A stretch of DNA of 64,000 bases from Candidatus Omnitrophota bacterium (GCA_030695925.1 JAUYOH010000148.1:1-64000), one strand, 5' to 3'; counted from the first letter of the stretch, positions 39,219 to 49,038 are shown. Notes: a model not told the origin generated them from the letters alone. A program made the numbers and translations.

Positions 39219-40501
39219 ACCGCACCTCCCTCAAATTTTATTTTCCCGCCGACGATCACCAATTCTGCCGCGCCGTTTAACTTCTTCCCGATAAACGGCG
39301 TGTTCTTTGACTTCGACTCCAGCGACTTGGCTTCCACGACCCAGTTTGCCTCGGGGTCGAAAACGGTTACGTCCGCGTCACTGCCCGGCTTAAGCGAACC
39401 TTTCCCGGATAGGCCCAGGATCTTCGCCGGATTCAATGACATCCTTTCCGCCGCCTCGCTCCACTTCAAGACCCCCTTTATGACAAGTTCCATATAAACA
39501 AGCGGAAGCGCCGTCTCTAATCCTATCATACCCGAGGCCGCAAGATCAAACTCAATATCTTTCTCTTCCTCCGTATGTGGCGCGTGGTCCGTGGCTATCG
39601 CGTCTATCGTGCCGTCGGCTAATCCCTTCTTTATTGCCTCGGCGTCCTCCTTTGTCCTTAACGGCGGGTTGACCTTCGCGCTGGTATTAAATCCCGATAC
39701 CGCCTCTTCCGTCAAAATAAAATAATGCGGGCACGTCTCGCAGGTAACACCTATCTTCTTTTTCTTTGCCTGCCTTATAAGTTCAACGCTTTCTTTAGTC
39801 GATACGTGGGCGATGTGGACACGCGAGAGCGTCAATTGCGCCAATTCTATATCCCGCATCACCATCACTATCTCGGCGGCGCGCGGGACGCCTTTCAAGC
39901 CCAGCTTCGTGGAGATAAATCCTTCGTTCATGACGCCGTTTCTTGAAAGATTTAAGTCCTCACAGTGCGAGATGATAGGCAAACCAAACATCTTCGTGTA
40001 TTCCAGCGCGCGCCTCATTAATTCCGCGTCCATGATAGGCCTGCCGTCATCCGACAGCGCCTTAGCTCCCGCCTCGAATATCTGGCCTATCTCGGTCAAT
40101 TCTTTGCCCTCAAGGCCCTTCGTGACAGCGCCGACAGTATAAATGTTGGCGAGATCCGCCTTCGCGGATTCGGCATAGATATATTCAACGACTCCTTTAT
40201 TATCGACAGGAGGATTTGTATTTGCCATGCACAATACCGAGGTAAAGCCGCCTTTCAGCGCCGCTCTGCCTCCGGTGATAAATGTCTCCTCGTCCTCTCT
40301 GCCCGGCTGCCGCAGGTGGGTATGCATATCTATAAGCCCCGGTAAGACTATCTTACCTTTGCAATCTATCATCTTTGCGCCGGTTGCTTTCAAATTCTTG
40401 CCGACATCCGCGACCTTCTCGCCTTTTATAAAAATATCAGCGGTGGAATCCAAATCGGTAGCGGGATCCACCACATGCCCGCCTTTCAGCAGGATGTCCA
40501 T
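39215..40501 (-). CDS. pyrC: Dihydroorotase
   Basis: GLIDMHTHLRQPGREDEETF; AIATDHAPHTEEEK. Confidence 0.95.
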   Translation of the reverse strand: MDILLKGGHVVDPATDLDSTADIFIKGEKVADVGKNLKATGAKMIDCKGKIVLPGLIDMHTHLRQPGREDEETFITGGRAALKGGFTSVLCMANTNPPVDNKGVVEYIYAESAKADLANIYTVGAVTKGLEGKELTEIGQIFEAGAKALSDDGRPIMDAELMRRALEYTKMFGLPIISHCEDLNLSRNGVMNEGFISTKLGLKGVPRAAEIVMVMRDIELAQLTLSRVHIAHVSTKESVELIRQAKKKKIGVTCETCPHYFILTEEAVSGFNTSAKVNPPLRTKEDAEAIKKGLADGTIDAIATDHAPHTEEEKDIEFDLAASGMIGLETALPLVYMELVIKGVLKWSEAAERMSLNPAKILGLSGKGSLKPGSDADVTVFDPEANWVVEAKSLESKSKNTPFIGKKLNGAAELVIVGGKIKFEGGAV

Positions 40502-40502
40502 T

Positions 40503-41441
40503 TTAAGTTGTCCTCTCTTTAACGCCGGAGAGCAGATATAACACAGCCATCCTCACCGCAATACCATTGGTCACCTGTTCAAGTATCACGGAATAAGGCC
40601 CGTCGGCTACCTCTGGTGTTATCTCGACACCGCGATTTATAGGCCCGGGATGCATGATCAAGACGTCTTTCTTCGCGTACTTCATCTTCTCGGCATCGAG
40701 CCCGAATCTCATCGCGTATTCCCTTACGGATGGAACCAGGTTCTGGCTTTGGCGTTCAGTCTGTATCCTTAAGAGGTTTATCGCATCCGCGCCTTCTATC
40801 GCTTCCCTTATATCATACGTCACCTTGACTCCTAATCTCTCTATCCCAACCGGCATCAGAGTCGCAGGGCCGCAGACGGTAACTTTCGCGCCGAGTTTTG
40901 TCAGTCCCCAAATATTAGACCTCGCCACCCGTGAGTGCGCCAAGTCGCCGATTATCGAGACATTCAGCCCTGCTATCTTCTTCTTATGTTCCTTTATCGT
41001 AAATATATCCAGTAAGCCCTGCGTGGGATGCTCGTGAGAACCGTCTCCCGCGTTTATGATGGAGGGCGAGACCGACCGCGAGAGAAGATGCGGCGCACCG
41101 GAGGAAGAATGGCGCATGATGATTATATCGACCTTCATCGCTTCTATGTTCTTCGCGGTATCTTTAAGGGTCTCTCCCTTAGCGAGGCTCGAGGCGCTTG
41201 CCTGAATATTTAATATATCGGCGCTCATCCGCTTGGCCGCTAACTCAAAGGAGGTGCGTGTCCTAGTGGACGGCTCGAAGAAGAAAAGCACTACTGTCTT
41301 GCCGCGAAGCGTGGGAACCTTTTTTATCGGCCTCTGCGATATCTCCTTGAAAGAATCGGTGGTCTGGAGTATCAGCTCTATCTCCGCCGCCGATAACTCC
41401 TCCAGCCCCAAAAGGTCTTTCTTCGTCCAGGTGACCGTCAA
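40503..41441 (-). CDS. pyrB: Aspartate carbamoyltransferase catalytic subunit
   Basis: FFEPSTRTRTSFELAAKRMSADILN; HPTQGLLDIFTI; MHPGPINRGVEI. Confidence 0.96.
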   Translation of the reverse strand: MTVTWTKKDLLGLEELSAAEIELILQTTDSFKEISQRPIKKVPTLRGKTVVLFFFEPSTRTRTSFELAAKRMSADILNIQASASSLAKGETLKDTAKNIEAMKVDIIIMRHSSSGAPHLLSRSVSPSIINAGDGSHEHPTQGLLDIFTIKEHKKKIAGLNVSIIGDLAHSRVARSNIWGLTKLGAKVTVCGPATLMPVGIERLGVKVTYDIREAIEGADAINLLRIQTERQSQNLVPSVREYAMRFGLDAEKMKYAKKDVLIMHPGPINRGVEITPEVADGPYSVILEQVTNGIAVRMAVLYLLSGVKERTT

Positions 41442-41442
41442 C

Positions 41443-41991
41443 TCAATCCTCCTTTTCTTCCAGTATCACTTCATCAACGCCGTCGACTTCCTTTATCCTG
41501 ACCTGCACCACTTCCTTCTGCGAGGTCGGGATATTCTTACCCGCGTAGTCGGCCCTTATCGGAAGCTCCCTGTGGCCCCTGTCTACCAAAACAGCAAGCT
41601 GAATACTCTTCGGCCGCCCGAAATCTATGAGGGCATCCAAAGCGCACCTTATCGTCCGCCCCGTGTATAAGACATCGTCGACCAGGATTATGACCTTGTC
41701 ATGGATATCGAATTCTATCTCGGTCTTATGCACGACCGGCTGTTCCGCGATAGTGGTAAGGTCATCCCGGTACAACGTGATGTCCAATATCCCGAAGGGT
41801 ATGTCCCTGCCGGCGATCTCCTTTATCTTCGCCGTAAGGCGCTCCGCCAGGAACGCGCCCCTTGTACGTATGCCGACCACCGATAATTTACCGATGTCCT
41901 TATTTTTCTCTATTATCTCGTGCGCTATTCTCGCAAGCGATTTATCCACCCCTTCGGAGTCCATTACCTTCGCTTTATCATGAAGCGTCAT
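41443..41991 (-). CDS. pyrR: Bifunctional pyr operon regulator / uracil phosphoribosyltransferase PyrR (start moved to [10 protein letters not shown])
   Basis: [42 protein letters not shown] upstream. The track start at 42042 lies inside the attenuator hairpin. Confidence 0.95.
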   Translation of the reverse strand: MTLHDKAKVMDSEGVDKSLARIAHEIIEKNKDIGKLSVVGIRTRGAFLAERLTAKIKEIAGRDIPFGILDITLYRDDLTTIAEQPVVHKTEIEFDIHDKVIILVDDVLYTGRTIRCALDALIDFGRPKSIQLAVLVDRGHRELPIRADYAGKNIPTSQKEVVQVRIKEVDGVDEVILEEKED

Positions 41992-42020
41992 TCTGACATC
42001 CTCCAGATGCGATAGACAAT

Positions 42021-42056
42021 AAAAAACCTGTCCCCGGCCCAAAGCCGAAAACAGGT
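42021..42056 (-). terminator. pyr attenuator terminator
   Basis: ACCTGTTTTCGGC-TTTGG-GCCGGGGACAGGT-TTTTTT between promoter and pyrR. Confidence 0.88.
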
Positions 42057-42098
42057 ATAATATTCTCTTTCTTTAAATCTTTTCCGCATTTTCTTCTC

Positions 42099-42127
42099 CT
42101 TTTCCGGCCTCACAGGACCGGATTAAA
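42099..42127 (-). promoter_or_regulatory. PyrR-binding RNA (anti-antiterminator)
   Basis: TTTTAATCCGGTCCTGTGAGGCCGGAAAAGG matches the TCCnGnGAGGCyGG consensus of PyrR RNA sites. Confidence 0.85.
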
Positions 42128-42146
42128 AGGGTGTTGTTGATGTTTA

Positions 42147-42175
42147 AATATAGCATACGGCTATCCCTTTGTCAA
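42147..42175 (-). promoter_or_regulatory. Sigma70-type promoter of pyr operon
   Basis: TTGACA, 17-nt spacer, TATATT; -35 overlaps the stop codon of the upstream gene. Confidence 0.85.
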
Positions 42176-44289
42176 GGGGTATTCTTTGCCGAATATCCCA
42201 ATGAATCGGTGGGAATAGACTTAAAGAGCTTGGCGACGGCTTCGTAACCAGGCTTTGGTTTCCTGTCCCACGTCAATATCCCCCAGTATTCCTCTATGTG
42301 CTTATCCTGAACAGAGGGGTTGCCGCCTTTCCACCACTCGTCTATCCACTCAAATATAACAACACCGGCTAACTTTTCTCCAACGGCCTTTATTTGCACC
42401 TCGATGGCGTCATCCTGCTTGGCCTTCTTGACAAATGTGCTAAAACCCGTCTCGGTTATGATAACGGGCTTATCATACTTCTTGGAGATATCGGACATCT
42501 GGCTGACCACTTTTGAGGCCAGCGGCTGCCCGCCCCAGCCGAAGCCGTGGCCGCCGACATACGCGTTACATCCGATGACGTCCAGAAAATCAAACCCTAA
42601 GTTATAGCCCTCGACGTTCAATATGTTAGCGGCGGTGACCGGATGAGTCTTATCTGCCTCCTTGACCGCCAGATATATCTCCTTCATGAACTTATTTACG
42701 ACGTCAAAACCATAGCGGGGTATGGGGCTGCCCGATTCCTCGTAGCAAAACGGCGCGTCATTCCATATCAGCCACATCAGTATGCATTTCCTGTTGCTGT
42801 GTTTCTTTACGGTCTCGGCCGCCATCTTCTTTAACGCCTTAAGTTCCACATCCGAGGAATAATCGGTATACGAAGAAGGAGAGACGACCTGTTCTATTAT
42901 CTTTATATCGTACTTCTCCGCTAGATCCAGAAGCGCGTCGGGAAGCGGTTCGTATGTCCTTATGGTATTTATGCCGGATTCCTTCATCATCCTAAAATCG
43001 TTCTCAAAGACAGACATCGGGATCTTGGAGAACGACCCCTCTACCCCCGGCGCAAGGCCGGGCGCGCTTATCCCGTATGCCACGCCCTTTATGAAGAAAA
43101 GTTTCCCGTCCACATAGATCCTCGTGCCCTTTGCGATTATTCCTTTCCCCTCTATCCTCTTTGATATCTCGGCGCCGCCCTTCCCTGCCTCTTTGGTCTC
43201 GCTGGGTTTTTGAACCCGTTCGGTTTTCTGCTCCTCAATCTGCTTTTGTCTTTCTATATCCTTTTGCCGCGCCATCGATAACGCGCGCTCCTCGAGCTTC
43301 AAGCGTTCCTTCGCAAGCTCGACTATTTCCTTGTCACTCGGTGTAGTCATTGAGGCTATAAGATCGCGCCTTAAAGTGATGACTCCGGTGGGGACCTCGA
43401 CCCTGATTGAATTCGCTGATTCAAATACGACCTTACCTATCACGACCCCGCCAGCCGCCAAATTGACCTTAACGGGCTTAGACGCCTTTATTTCCTCTAT
43501 CACCGTCAGCTGCTCTTCAAGCTTCGTCTTCTCCTTTGTGAACTTTTCAAGATCCCTGTTCAATTCGGCGGTCTTGGTCTGCGCCTTTAATAATTCGCCC
43601 TCCAGTTTTACTATCTCCTCCGGTTTTGCCTCGGCTTCGGCCTTCGCGGCCTCCAGCCTTTTCTCCAGATCCGCCCTTTCTTCCTCAAAGACCTTCAGCT
43701 TGGATTCCAAGGCGCTGCGGCTTTGCCTTAAATCCTCCAACGACCGGGAAAGCCCGGAGCGCTCCTCTTCCGCTAAAACCAGTTTCTTCTCGGCCTCCCT
43801 GCGCAAGGCTTCTTTCTTTGAGACCTGAAGAGCGGCGACGGCTATCGCTATAGACAAAACCGCGACCGCGACGACGATCGCTTTCTGCTTGAACCACAAA
43901 ATCCTCGCAAAATTCACGATGCGCCTTCTGTCTCTATCGGCTATCTGTTTATATGAAATGCCTATCAGGAATTTATTGGGATGGTCTTCTTTTGTCTTCT
44001 TGAGCCACGCGGCGTCGGCCTCGGCCGAGATGGGTTTTGCCGAAAACGGCACGTTGATCTGAAGGCGCATCTTCGCGGTCTTATCATTCAGCCTACCAGC
44101 CAACTCGTCCTTGAGGTTATTTATCTCAAGGCATATGCCGCCTTCGCTTACGTCCCGCGTGAAGGACTGATGAAATCCGGATAATACCTCTTTGCCGTCG
44201 GAGCTTACTATCTCTAACTCGACCGGAAAAACGGTATTGAGCCTTATATATCTTCTGCGTTCCGGGCCGCCTTGCTGGCTCTTTTCCAT
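42172..44289 (-). CDS. PilZ domain + TM + coiled coil + glycosidase TIM-barrel fusion
   Basis: RRRYIRLNTVFPVELEI...TRDVSEGGICLEI (PilZ); TM VVAVAVLSIAIAVAAL; heptad-rich coiled coil; C-terminal GH-like IKGVAYG...GINTIRTYEPLPD...CILMWLIWNDAP...PVIITETGFSTF. Confidence 0.75.
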   Translation of the reverse strand: MEKSQQGGPERRRYIRLNTVFPVELEIVSSDGKEVLSGFHQSFTRDVSEGGICLEINNLKDELAGRLNDKTAKMRLQINVPFSAKPISAEADAAWLKKTKEDHPNKFLIGISYKQIADRDRRRIVNFARILWFKQKAIVVAVAVLSIAIAVAALQVSKKEALRREAEKKLVLAEEERSGLSRSLEDLRQSRSALESKLKVFEEERADLEKRLEAAKAEAEAKPEEIVKLEGELLKAQTKTAELNRDLEKFTKEKTKLEEQLTVIEEIKASKPVKVNLAAGGVVIGKVVFESANSIRVEVPTGVITLRRDLIASMTTPSDKEIVELAKERLKLEERALSMARQKDIERQKQIEEQKTERVQKPSETKEAGKGGAEISKRIEGKGIIAKGTRIYVDGKLFFIKGVAYGISAPGLAPGVEGSFSKIPMSVFENDFRMMKESGINTIRTYEPLPDALLDLAEKYDIKIIEQVVSPSSYTDYSSDVELKALKKMAAETVKKHSNRKCILMWLIWNDAPFCYEESGSPIPRYGFDVVNKFMKEIYLAVKEADKTHPVTAANILNVEGYNLGFDFLDVIGCNAYVGGHGFGWGGQPLASKVVSQMSDISKKYDKPVIITETGFSTFVKKAKQDDAIEVQIKAVGEKLAGVVIFEWIDEWWKGGNPSVQDKHIEEYWGILTWDRKPKPGYEAVAKLFKSIPTDSLGYSAKNTP

Positions 44290-44306
44290 AAATAAGTTCT
44301 CCGTAC

Positions 44307-45092
44307 TTACACGGCCGATTTTCTGTGCTTACAGATCCCGCGTTCCGACGATTTTATGAATTCGACCATATGCTTTGCTTCGTCTGCCAGGTTTCCGGCT
44401 TTCGCGATCTCATCTAGCGCATGAGAGACGTTTAATCCGGAGCGATAGACCAACTTATATATACTCTTTATCTGGGCCTTCGCCTTTTCGCTTATATCCG
44501 ACCTCTTGATTCCCACGATGTTCAGCGAGCACACTTCCGAATTCCCCTCGATAAGCATATACGGTACGACGTCCTTAATTACCCGCGCAAGCCCCCCTAT
44601 CATGGCAAGCGTCCCTATCTTTACAAATTGGTGCGCTGCGGCATTACCCCCTATGAATGTCTTATCTTCCACTACGACATGGCCTGCCAGCAAGACGCCG
44701 TTACATATGACGACGTTATCTCCTATCCGGCAATCATGCGCAATGTGCGAACAGCCCATAAAAAAATTATCGTTACCGATGAGGGTGCTTGCGCCTTCCT
44801 TGAACCCGCGGTGGACGCTTGAATATTCCCTGAACACGTTCCTGTCGCCGGCCTTCAAATAACTCTTGCCTCCCTTAAACTGCAGGTGCTGCGGGATATG
44901 CCCCAATACCGCGCCCATGTGGATTTCGCAATCCTTGCCGATAGTCGTGCCGGAGCATACGTAGGCATGCGCCATCACTTTCGTCCCCTTGCCTATCGTG
45001 ACATCATCCTCGATTATGGCGTACGGACCTATCTCAACTGCGTCTATCTTTGCCTTTTTACTTACGATCGCGGTCGGATGTATCTTCGCCAC
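44307..45092 (-). CDS. lpxA: Acyl-ACP--UDP-N-acetylglucosamine O-acyltransferase
   Basis: IHPTAIVSKKAKIDAVEIGPYAIIEDDVTIGKGT; hexapeptide repeats; GHIPQHLQFKG. Confidence 0.95.
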   Translation of the reverse strand: MAKIHPTAIVSKKAKIDAVEIGPYAIIEDDVTIGKGTKVMAHAYVCSGTTIGKDCEIHMGAVLGHIPQHLQFKGGKSYLKAGDRNVFREYSSVHRGFKEGASTLIGNDNFFMGCSHIAHDCRIGDNVVICNGVLLAGHVVVEDKTFIGGNAAAHQFVKIGTLAMIGGLARVIKDVVPYMLIEGNSEVCSLNIVGIKRSDISEKAKAQIKSIYKLVYRSGLNVSHALDEIAKAGNLADEAKHMVEFIKSSERGICKHRKSAV

Positions 45093-45768
45093 CTGCTGCC
45101 TCCTTGGAGTTTAAGACGACCAAAAATTCCCCTCTTGGCCTTGTCTTCTCGAAATTATTTATTAACACGCTGACTTTATCCCTTAATATCTCCTCAAACT
45201 TCTTTGTGAGTTCGCGCATCACCGAGATACGTATATCGCCCAGTGTTTCAAGTATATCATATAAAGTCCTTAAAATCCTATGCGGAGATTCGTAAAAAAT
45301 AACTGTGCGCTTCTCATCTTTGAACTGTGAAAGCCTCTTTTTTCTCGCCGTTGACTTAGCCGGCAGGAATCCCTCGAATACAAACCTGTCCGTTGGAGCG
45401 CCGGAGACGACCAAGCCCAATACCAAGGCTGTCGGCCCCGGGATTCCGACAACCGGAATAGCGTTTTTTATCGCGAGTCCTATTATATGCGCGCCGGGAT
45501 CAGAGATGCCCGGTGTCCCCGCGTCCGAAACGAGCGCCACACTCTTTCCTTCTTTCAATAGTCTTATCAGGTAATCGCCTTTGGTGATCTTATTGTGCTC
45601 AAAATAGCTCGTAAGCGGGGTCTTGATATCGTAATGGCTTGTCAGTATCTTTGTGTGGCGGGTATCCTCTGCGGCTATCAGATCGACACTCTTTAAGACT
45701 TCGAGGGCCCGAAGAGTTATATCTTTGAGATTTCCGATAGGGGTAGCAACTATATATAGCATGCTCAT
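45058..45768 (-). CDS. rsmI: 16S rRNA (cytidine1402-2'-O)-methyltransferase
   Basis: LYIVATPIGNLKDITLRALEVLKSVDLIAAEDTRHT; ALVSDAGTPGISDPG. Confidence 0.96.
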   Translation of the reverse strand: MSMLYIVATPIGNLKDITLRALEVLKSVDLIAAEDTRHTKILTSHYDIKTPLTSYFEHNKITKGDYLIRLLKEGKSVALVSDAGTPGISDPGAHIIGLAIKNAIPVVGIPGPTALVLGLVVSGAPTDRFVFEGFLPAKSTARKKRLSQFKDEKRTVIFYESPHRILRTLYDILETLGDIRISVMRELTKKFEEILRDKVSVLINNFEKTRPRGEFLVVLNSKEAAGGEDTSDRDRK

Positions 45769-45777
45769 TACTTGGAA

Positions 45778-47607
45778 CTACTCTACCGTGACTGATTTCG
45801 CTAAATTTCTCGGTTGGTCAACGTCTCTTCCCCTGGCGACCGCGACATGGTACGCCAATAATTGCAGCGGCAAAACCGTCAAAAGAGGCGAGAGGACTTC
45901 CTGTGTCTTGGGGACATATAGGGTAGTGCTGACGTGTTTCTTGATCGAAGAATCACCTTCGCTCACAATCGCTATAATTTTCCCTTCCCGCGCGCGTATC
46001 TCCCGAATATTCGAGAGCATCTTCTCGTAAGTGGGGGCTTGCGGCGCTATCGCGACTACGGCCATATTCTCCTCGATCAAAGCGATCGGCCCATGTTTCA
46101 TCTCGCCGGCGCCGTATCCCTCCGCGTGGATATATGAGATCTCCTTTAGTTTAAGCGCCCCCTCGAGCGCGTTAGGAAAGTTTACGCCGCGCGCGATGTA
46201 CATAAAACACGACAGTTTGGAGTACTTCTTCGCGCAATTCTTTATGGCCTCGGCCTCATCAAGGATCTCATCCATATGTTCCGGGATCATCTCGAACTCA
46301 TTGAGGAGATTCTTCATCTGCCGCCGGCCGAGGAGGCCTTTTATCCCGCCCAGATACAGAGCCAATAAGATAAATGTCGCCACCTGAGCCGTATACGCCT
46401 TTGTCGAGGCCACACCGATCTCGGGGCCGGCATAAGTATATATTACGCCGTCTGACTCCCTGGTGATGGTGGAACCGGCGACATTACAGATAGAGACAAC
46501 TTTGGCGCCGTTCTTCTTCGCTTCCCGCAAGGCCGCTAATGTGTCGGCGGTCTCGCCCGACTGGCTTACGGCAATAAACAGCGTCCTCTTATCCAGGATC
46601 GGGCTTCGGTATCTGAATTCGCTCGAGACATCCACCTCGACAGGTATGCGGGCGAATTTCTCTATCAGATATTCCCCTATCAAGCCGGCGTGATAGGCGG
46701 TGCCGCAGGCCGAGATGATGATATTATCGAACTTTAATAGTTGTTTCGGCGTAAGGTTTATGCCGTCGACCTTCACTTGGCCTTTCCTTACGTTGGTCCT
46801 CGCGGACAGGATCTTATGGATCACACGCGGTTGTTCATATATCTCCTTCAACATAAAATGCGCGAACCCGCCTTTCTCCGCCTGCGAGATATCCCATTCT
46901 ATGGCAGTGGGTTTCCTGTTTACGCGCTTGCCGTTTAAATCCGAGATCTCGATAGAATCTTTTGTCAGGGCTATTACTTCGCGGTCCTCCACAAATATGA
47001 CTTTTCTTGTCTTGTCGAGAATAGCCGGGCAATCGGATGCGAGGAAATTTTCACCCTTTCCCACGCCAACGATAAGCGGGCTGCCGCACTTTGCCCCCAC
47101 AAGTTTATCGGGTTCGTTCGTATGAATAACGGCTATCGCGTATGAGCCGTGCGCGTTTTTCAGGGCGCGCCTGACAGCCGCCTCAAGATTCCCTTTGTAG
47201 TATTTCTCTATCAGATGCGGCAGGACTTCCGTGTCCGTCTCGGACAAAAATTTGTGCCCTTCCTTTTTCAGCTGCGCTTTTAATTCGTCGCAGTTCTCTA
47301 TGATGCCGTTATGGACAAGCGCGATAGCGCCGGTGCAGTCATAATGAGGGTGGGCGTTTATATTATTAGGAATGCCGTGTGTGGCCCATCTGGTATGGGC
47401 GATCCCCAGTGTCCCGTTTATGGAGGTCTTCTTGAGGCAGTCGGATAACCGCTTTATCTTTCCCGCCGTCTTCAGGCGCCTCATGACATTGCCATCTAAA
47501 ACAGCTACCCCGGCCGAATCGTAACCCCTGTATTCAAGCCGCGTAAGGCCTTTTATCAGGATCGGCACCGCTTCATCCTTGCCTACGTATCCGATTATTC
47601 CGCACAT
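45778..47607 (-). CDS. glmS: Glutamine--fructose-6-phosphate aminotransferase (isomerizing)
   Basis: MCGIIGYVGKDEAVPILIKGLTRLEYRGYDSAGVAV; SQSGETADTLAAL. Confidence 0.97.
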   Translation of the reverse strand: MCGIIGYVGKDEAVPILIKGLTRLEYRGYDSAGVAVLDGNVMRRLKTAGKIKRLSDCLKKTSINGTLGIAHTRWATHGIPNNINAHPHYDCTGAIALVHNGIIENCDELKAQLKKEGHKFLSETDTEVLPHLIEKYYKGNLEAAVRRALKNAHGSYAIAVIHTNEPDKLVGAKCGSPLIVGVGKGENFLASDCPAILDKTRKVIFVEDREVIALTKDSIEISDLNGKRVNRKPTAIEWDISQAEKGGFAHFMLKEIYEQPRVIHKILSARTNVRKGQVKVDGINLTPKQLLKFDNIIISACGTAYHAGLIGEYLIEKFARIPVEVDVSSEFRYRSPILDKRTLFIAVSQSGETADTLAALREAKKNGAKVVSICNVAGSTITRESDGVIYTYAGPEIGVASTKAYTAQVATFILLALYLGGIKGLLGRRQMKNLLNEFEMIPEHMDEILDEAEAIKNCAKKYSKLSCFMYIARGVNFPNALEGALKLKEISYIHAEGYGAGEMKHGPIALIEENMAVVAIAPQAPTYEKMLSNIREIRAREGKIIAIVSEGDSSIKKHVSTTLYVPKTQEVLSPLLTVLPLQLLAYHVAVARGRDVDQPRNLAKSVTVE

Positions 47608-48317
47608 ATTTTATATGCGACCTTTCCTTTTGGGGGGTTGCTGCCAAAACATACATCATCTATATAAACCGTCCCTTTATCTATGCCGCGGCCATGCCTG
47701 AAAACAAATACTATTTCCAATATCTTTCCCCAATCGGTAATATTTCTAAATCCAGAAAGAGGTATAACGATCTCCTGCCATTTGCCGCGCATCGTTACAT
47801 CATTATACGATGCTATATCAACGGATGATATTTTATCCTTCCCCATAATATAAGTACCGTCACCGTCCACATCTTGATGTAACTCCACCGCGAAATCTGC
47901 CCCCCCTTGTGGATCCATCAACCAAAATGAAAGATAATCATATCCGCTTAAATCCTTAAAGGCCCTGGCCTCAAATGTCTTGTCACTAAATGCGCCCGCG
48001 TATTCAGTAATTAATTTCGTCCAATAATAAGAAAAGCTATTCGGTGCGCTAACATTGAAATCTAAACGCAGCGAGGAGCCCTTGCCGGCACGTGTCTCTT
48101 CCGGGCTTGTTGCGAAAGTAGGGATACACTTAACTCCGGCCTCCTCGTAACCCTGGGTCTTGCCACCTAAAAGATTAAACATCTTTCCCTGATTAAAATC
48201 ATCTACCATAAAAATGCTGCCCTCTTGACTTGATAAAACGGCGCCAGAAGATGCCGGTTGAACAATCGCGACTACGACAAAGAAAATAATAAATAAAAAA
48301 ATCTTCTTCATACACAT
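47595..48317 (-). CDS. Exported CBM/CIA30-like beta-sandwich protein
   Basis: Signal peptide; FMVDDFNQGKMFNLLGG...YDYLSFWLMD...WQEIVIPLSGFRNITDWGKILEIVFVF...GTVYIDDVCF. Confidence 0.65.
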   Translation of the reverse strand: MCMKKIFLFIIFFVVVAIVQPASSGAVLSSQEGSIFMVDDFNQGKMFNLLGGKTQGYEEAGVKCIPTFATSPEETRAGKGSSLRLDFNVSAPNSFSYYWTKLITEYAGAFSDKTFEARAFKDLSGYDYLSFWLMDPQGGADFAVELHQDVDGDGTYIMGKDKISSVDIASYNDVTMRGKWQEIVIPLSGFRNITDWGKILEIVFVFRHGRGIDKGTVYIDDVCFGSNPPKGKVAYKICAE

Positions 48318-48331
48318 CTGGCGGTCTCCTT

Positions 48332-48952
48332 CTATTGGGCCCGCTCCTTCGAGGAGAACTTGATGTCATCTACATACAAGATGCCATTTTTGCGCGTCAC
48401 GGTTAAGTCATCGAAGGTAAATACAAGCTCCTTCGTCTTTGACCAGTCCGATATAGAGCCGGGGGCCTTCAGCTCTTTCATCGGAATAACGACCCGCTGC
48501 CATTGATCCGTAATGCCCTTTACTATACAGACGACGCGCTCCCCCTTGGCATTCTTAAGTTCCAGCTTAAATTGTGTTGTAAAACCGGCCTCCTCGTCAC
48601 CTTTTATCAACATACTCATCTCGTCGTAAGAACTCAGGTCCGTATTATTAAGCCCGATCCAGATTCCGTTAAAGGCGGGCTCGGTTGATTCCACATCGTA
48701 GGAAATCTTTAACACGTTGGTCTGGGTCGGGTTGCCCATGACTCCGGGCATAAGGATGACATCCATTTTACAGCCCTGCGTTGTATCAAGCGGGTTTGAG
48801 TCCCAAGTACCTACGCCTCCGCCAACGTCACTGTTGCCGCCGGTTCCAAAGCTCGCTATCATCAGGTCAGCAGCGAATAAAGGCCCACTAAAAATAATTG
48901 TGGCACATAAAAATATGAGTGAAAAAGCCGGGGATATCTTTCTGTTTTTCAT
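48332..48952 (-). CDS. Exported CBM-like protein, paralogue of the preceding gene
   Basis: Signal peptide MKNRKISPAFSLIFLCATIIFSGPLFA; YDEMSMLIKGD...WQRVVIPMKELKAPGSISDWSKTKELVFTFDD...GILYVDDIKF. Start moved from GTG 48991; GGGAGG SD. Confidence 0.65.
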   Translation of the reverse strand: MKNRKISPAFSLIFLCATIIFSGPLFAADLMIASFGTGGNSDVGGGVGTWDSNPLDTTQGCKMDVILMPGVMGNPTQTNVLKISYDVESTEPAFNGIWIGLNNTDLSSYDEMSMLIKGDEEAGFTTQFKLELKNAKGERVVCIVKGITDQWQRVVIPMKELKAPGSISDWSKTKELVFTFDDLTVTRKNGILYVDDIKFSSKERAQ

Positions 48953-48977
48953 GCCTCGCCTCCCTTTAATTCTTAAT

Positions 48978-49002
48978 TCTGGCGTCCCCACGGGGATTCG
49001 AA
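48978..49002 (-). repeat. 25-bp duplicate of tRNA-Glu 3' end (att-like)
   Basis: tctggcgtccccacggggattcgaa identical to 49693-49717. Confidence 0.92.
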
Positions 49003-49038
49003 GTCGTTCGGCCTTGCGGCCTCTCTTAATCGCAAATC

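Noticed and set aside
41992-42042. N-terminal extension of PyrR ([17 protein letters not shown])
   Set aside because: Would overlap the attenuator terminator; ATG at 41991 with GGAGG Shine-Dalgarno is better.
43331-43828. 165-aa plus-strand Ser/Phe-rich ORF
   Set aside because: Antisense mirror of the coiled-coil segment of the PilZ fusion; composition explained by the complementary Glu/Lys-rich codons.
48953-48991. GTG-initiated N-terminal extension of the 48332-48952 gene
   Set aside because: It reads through the tRNA-derived 25-mer; ATG 48952 has a good Shine-Dalgarno and begins a signal peptide.
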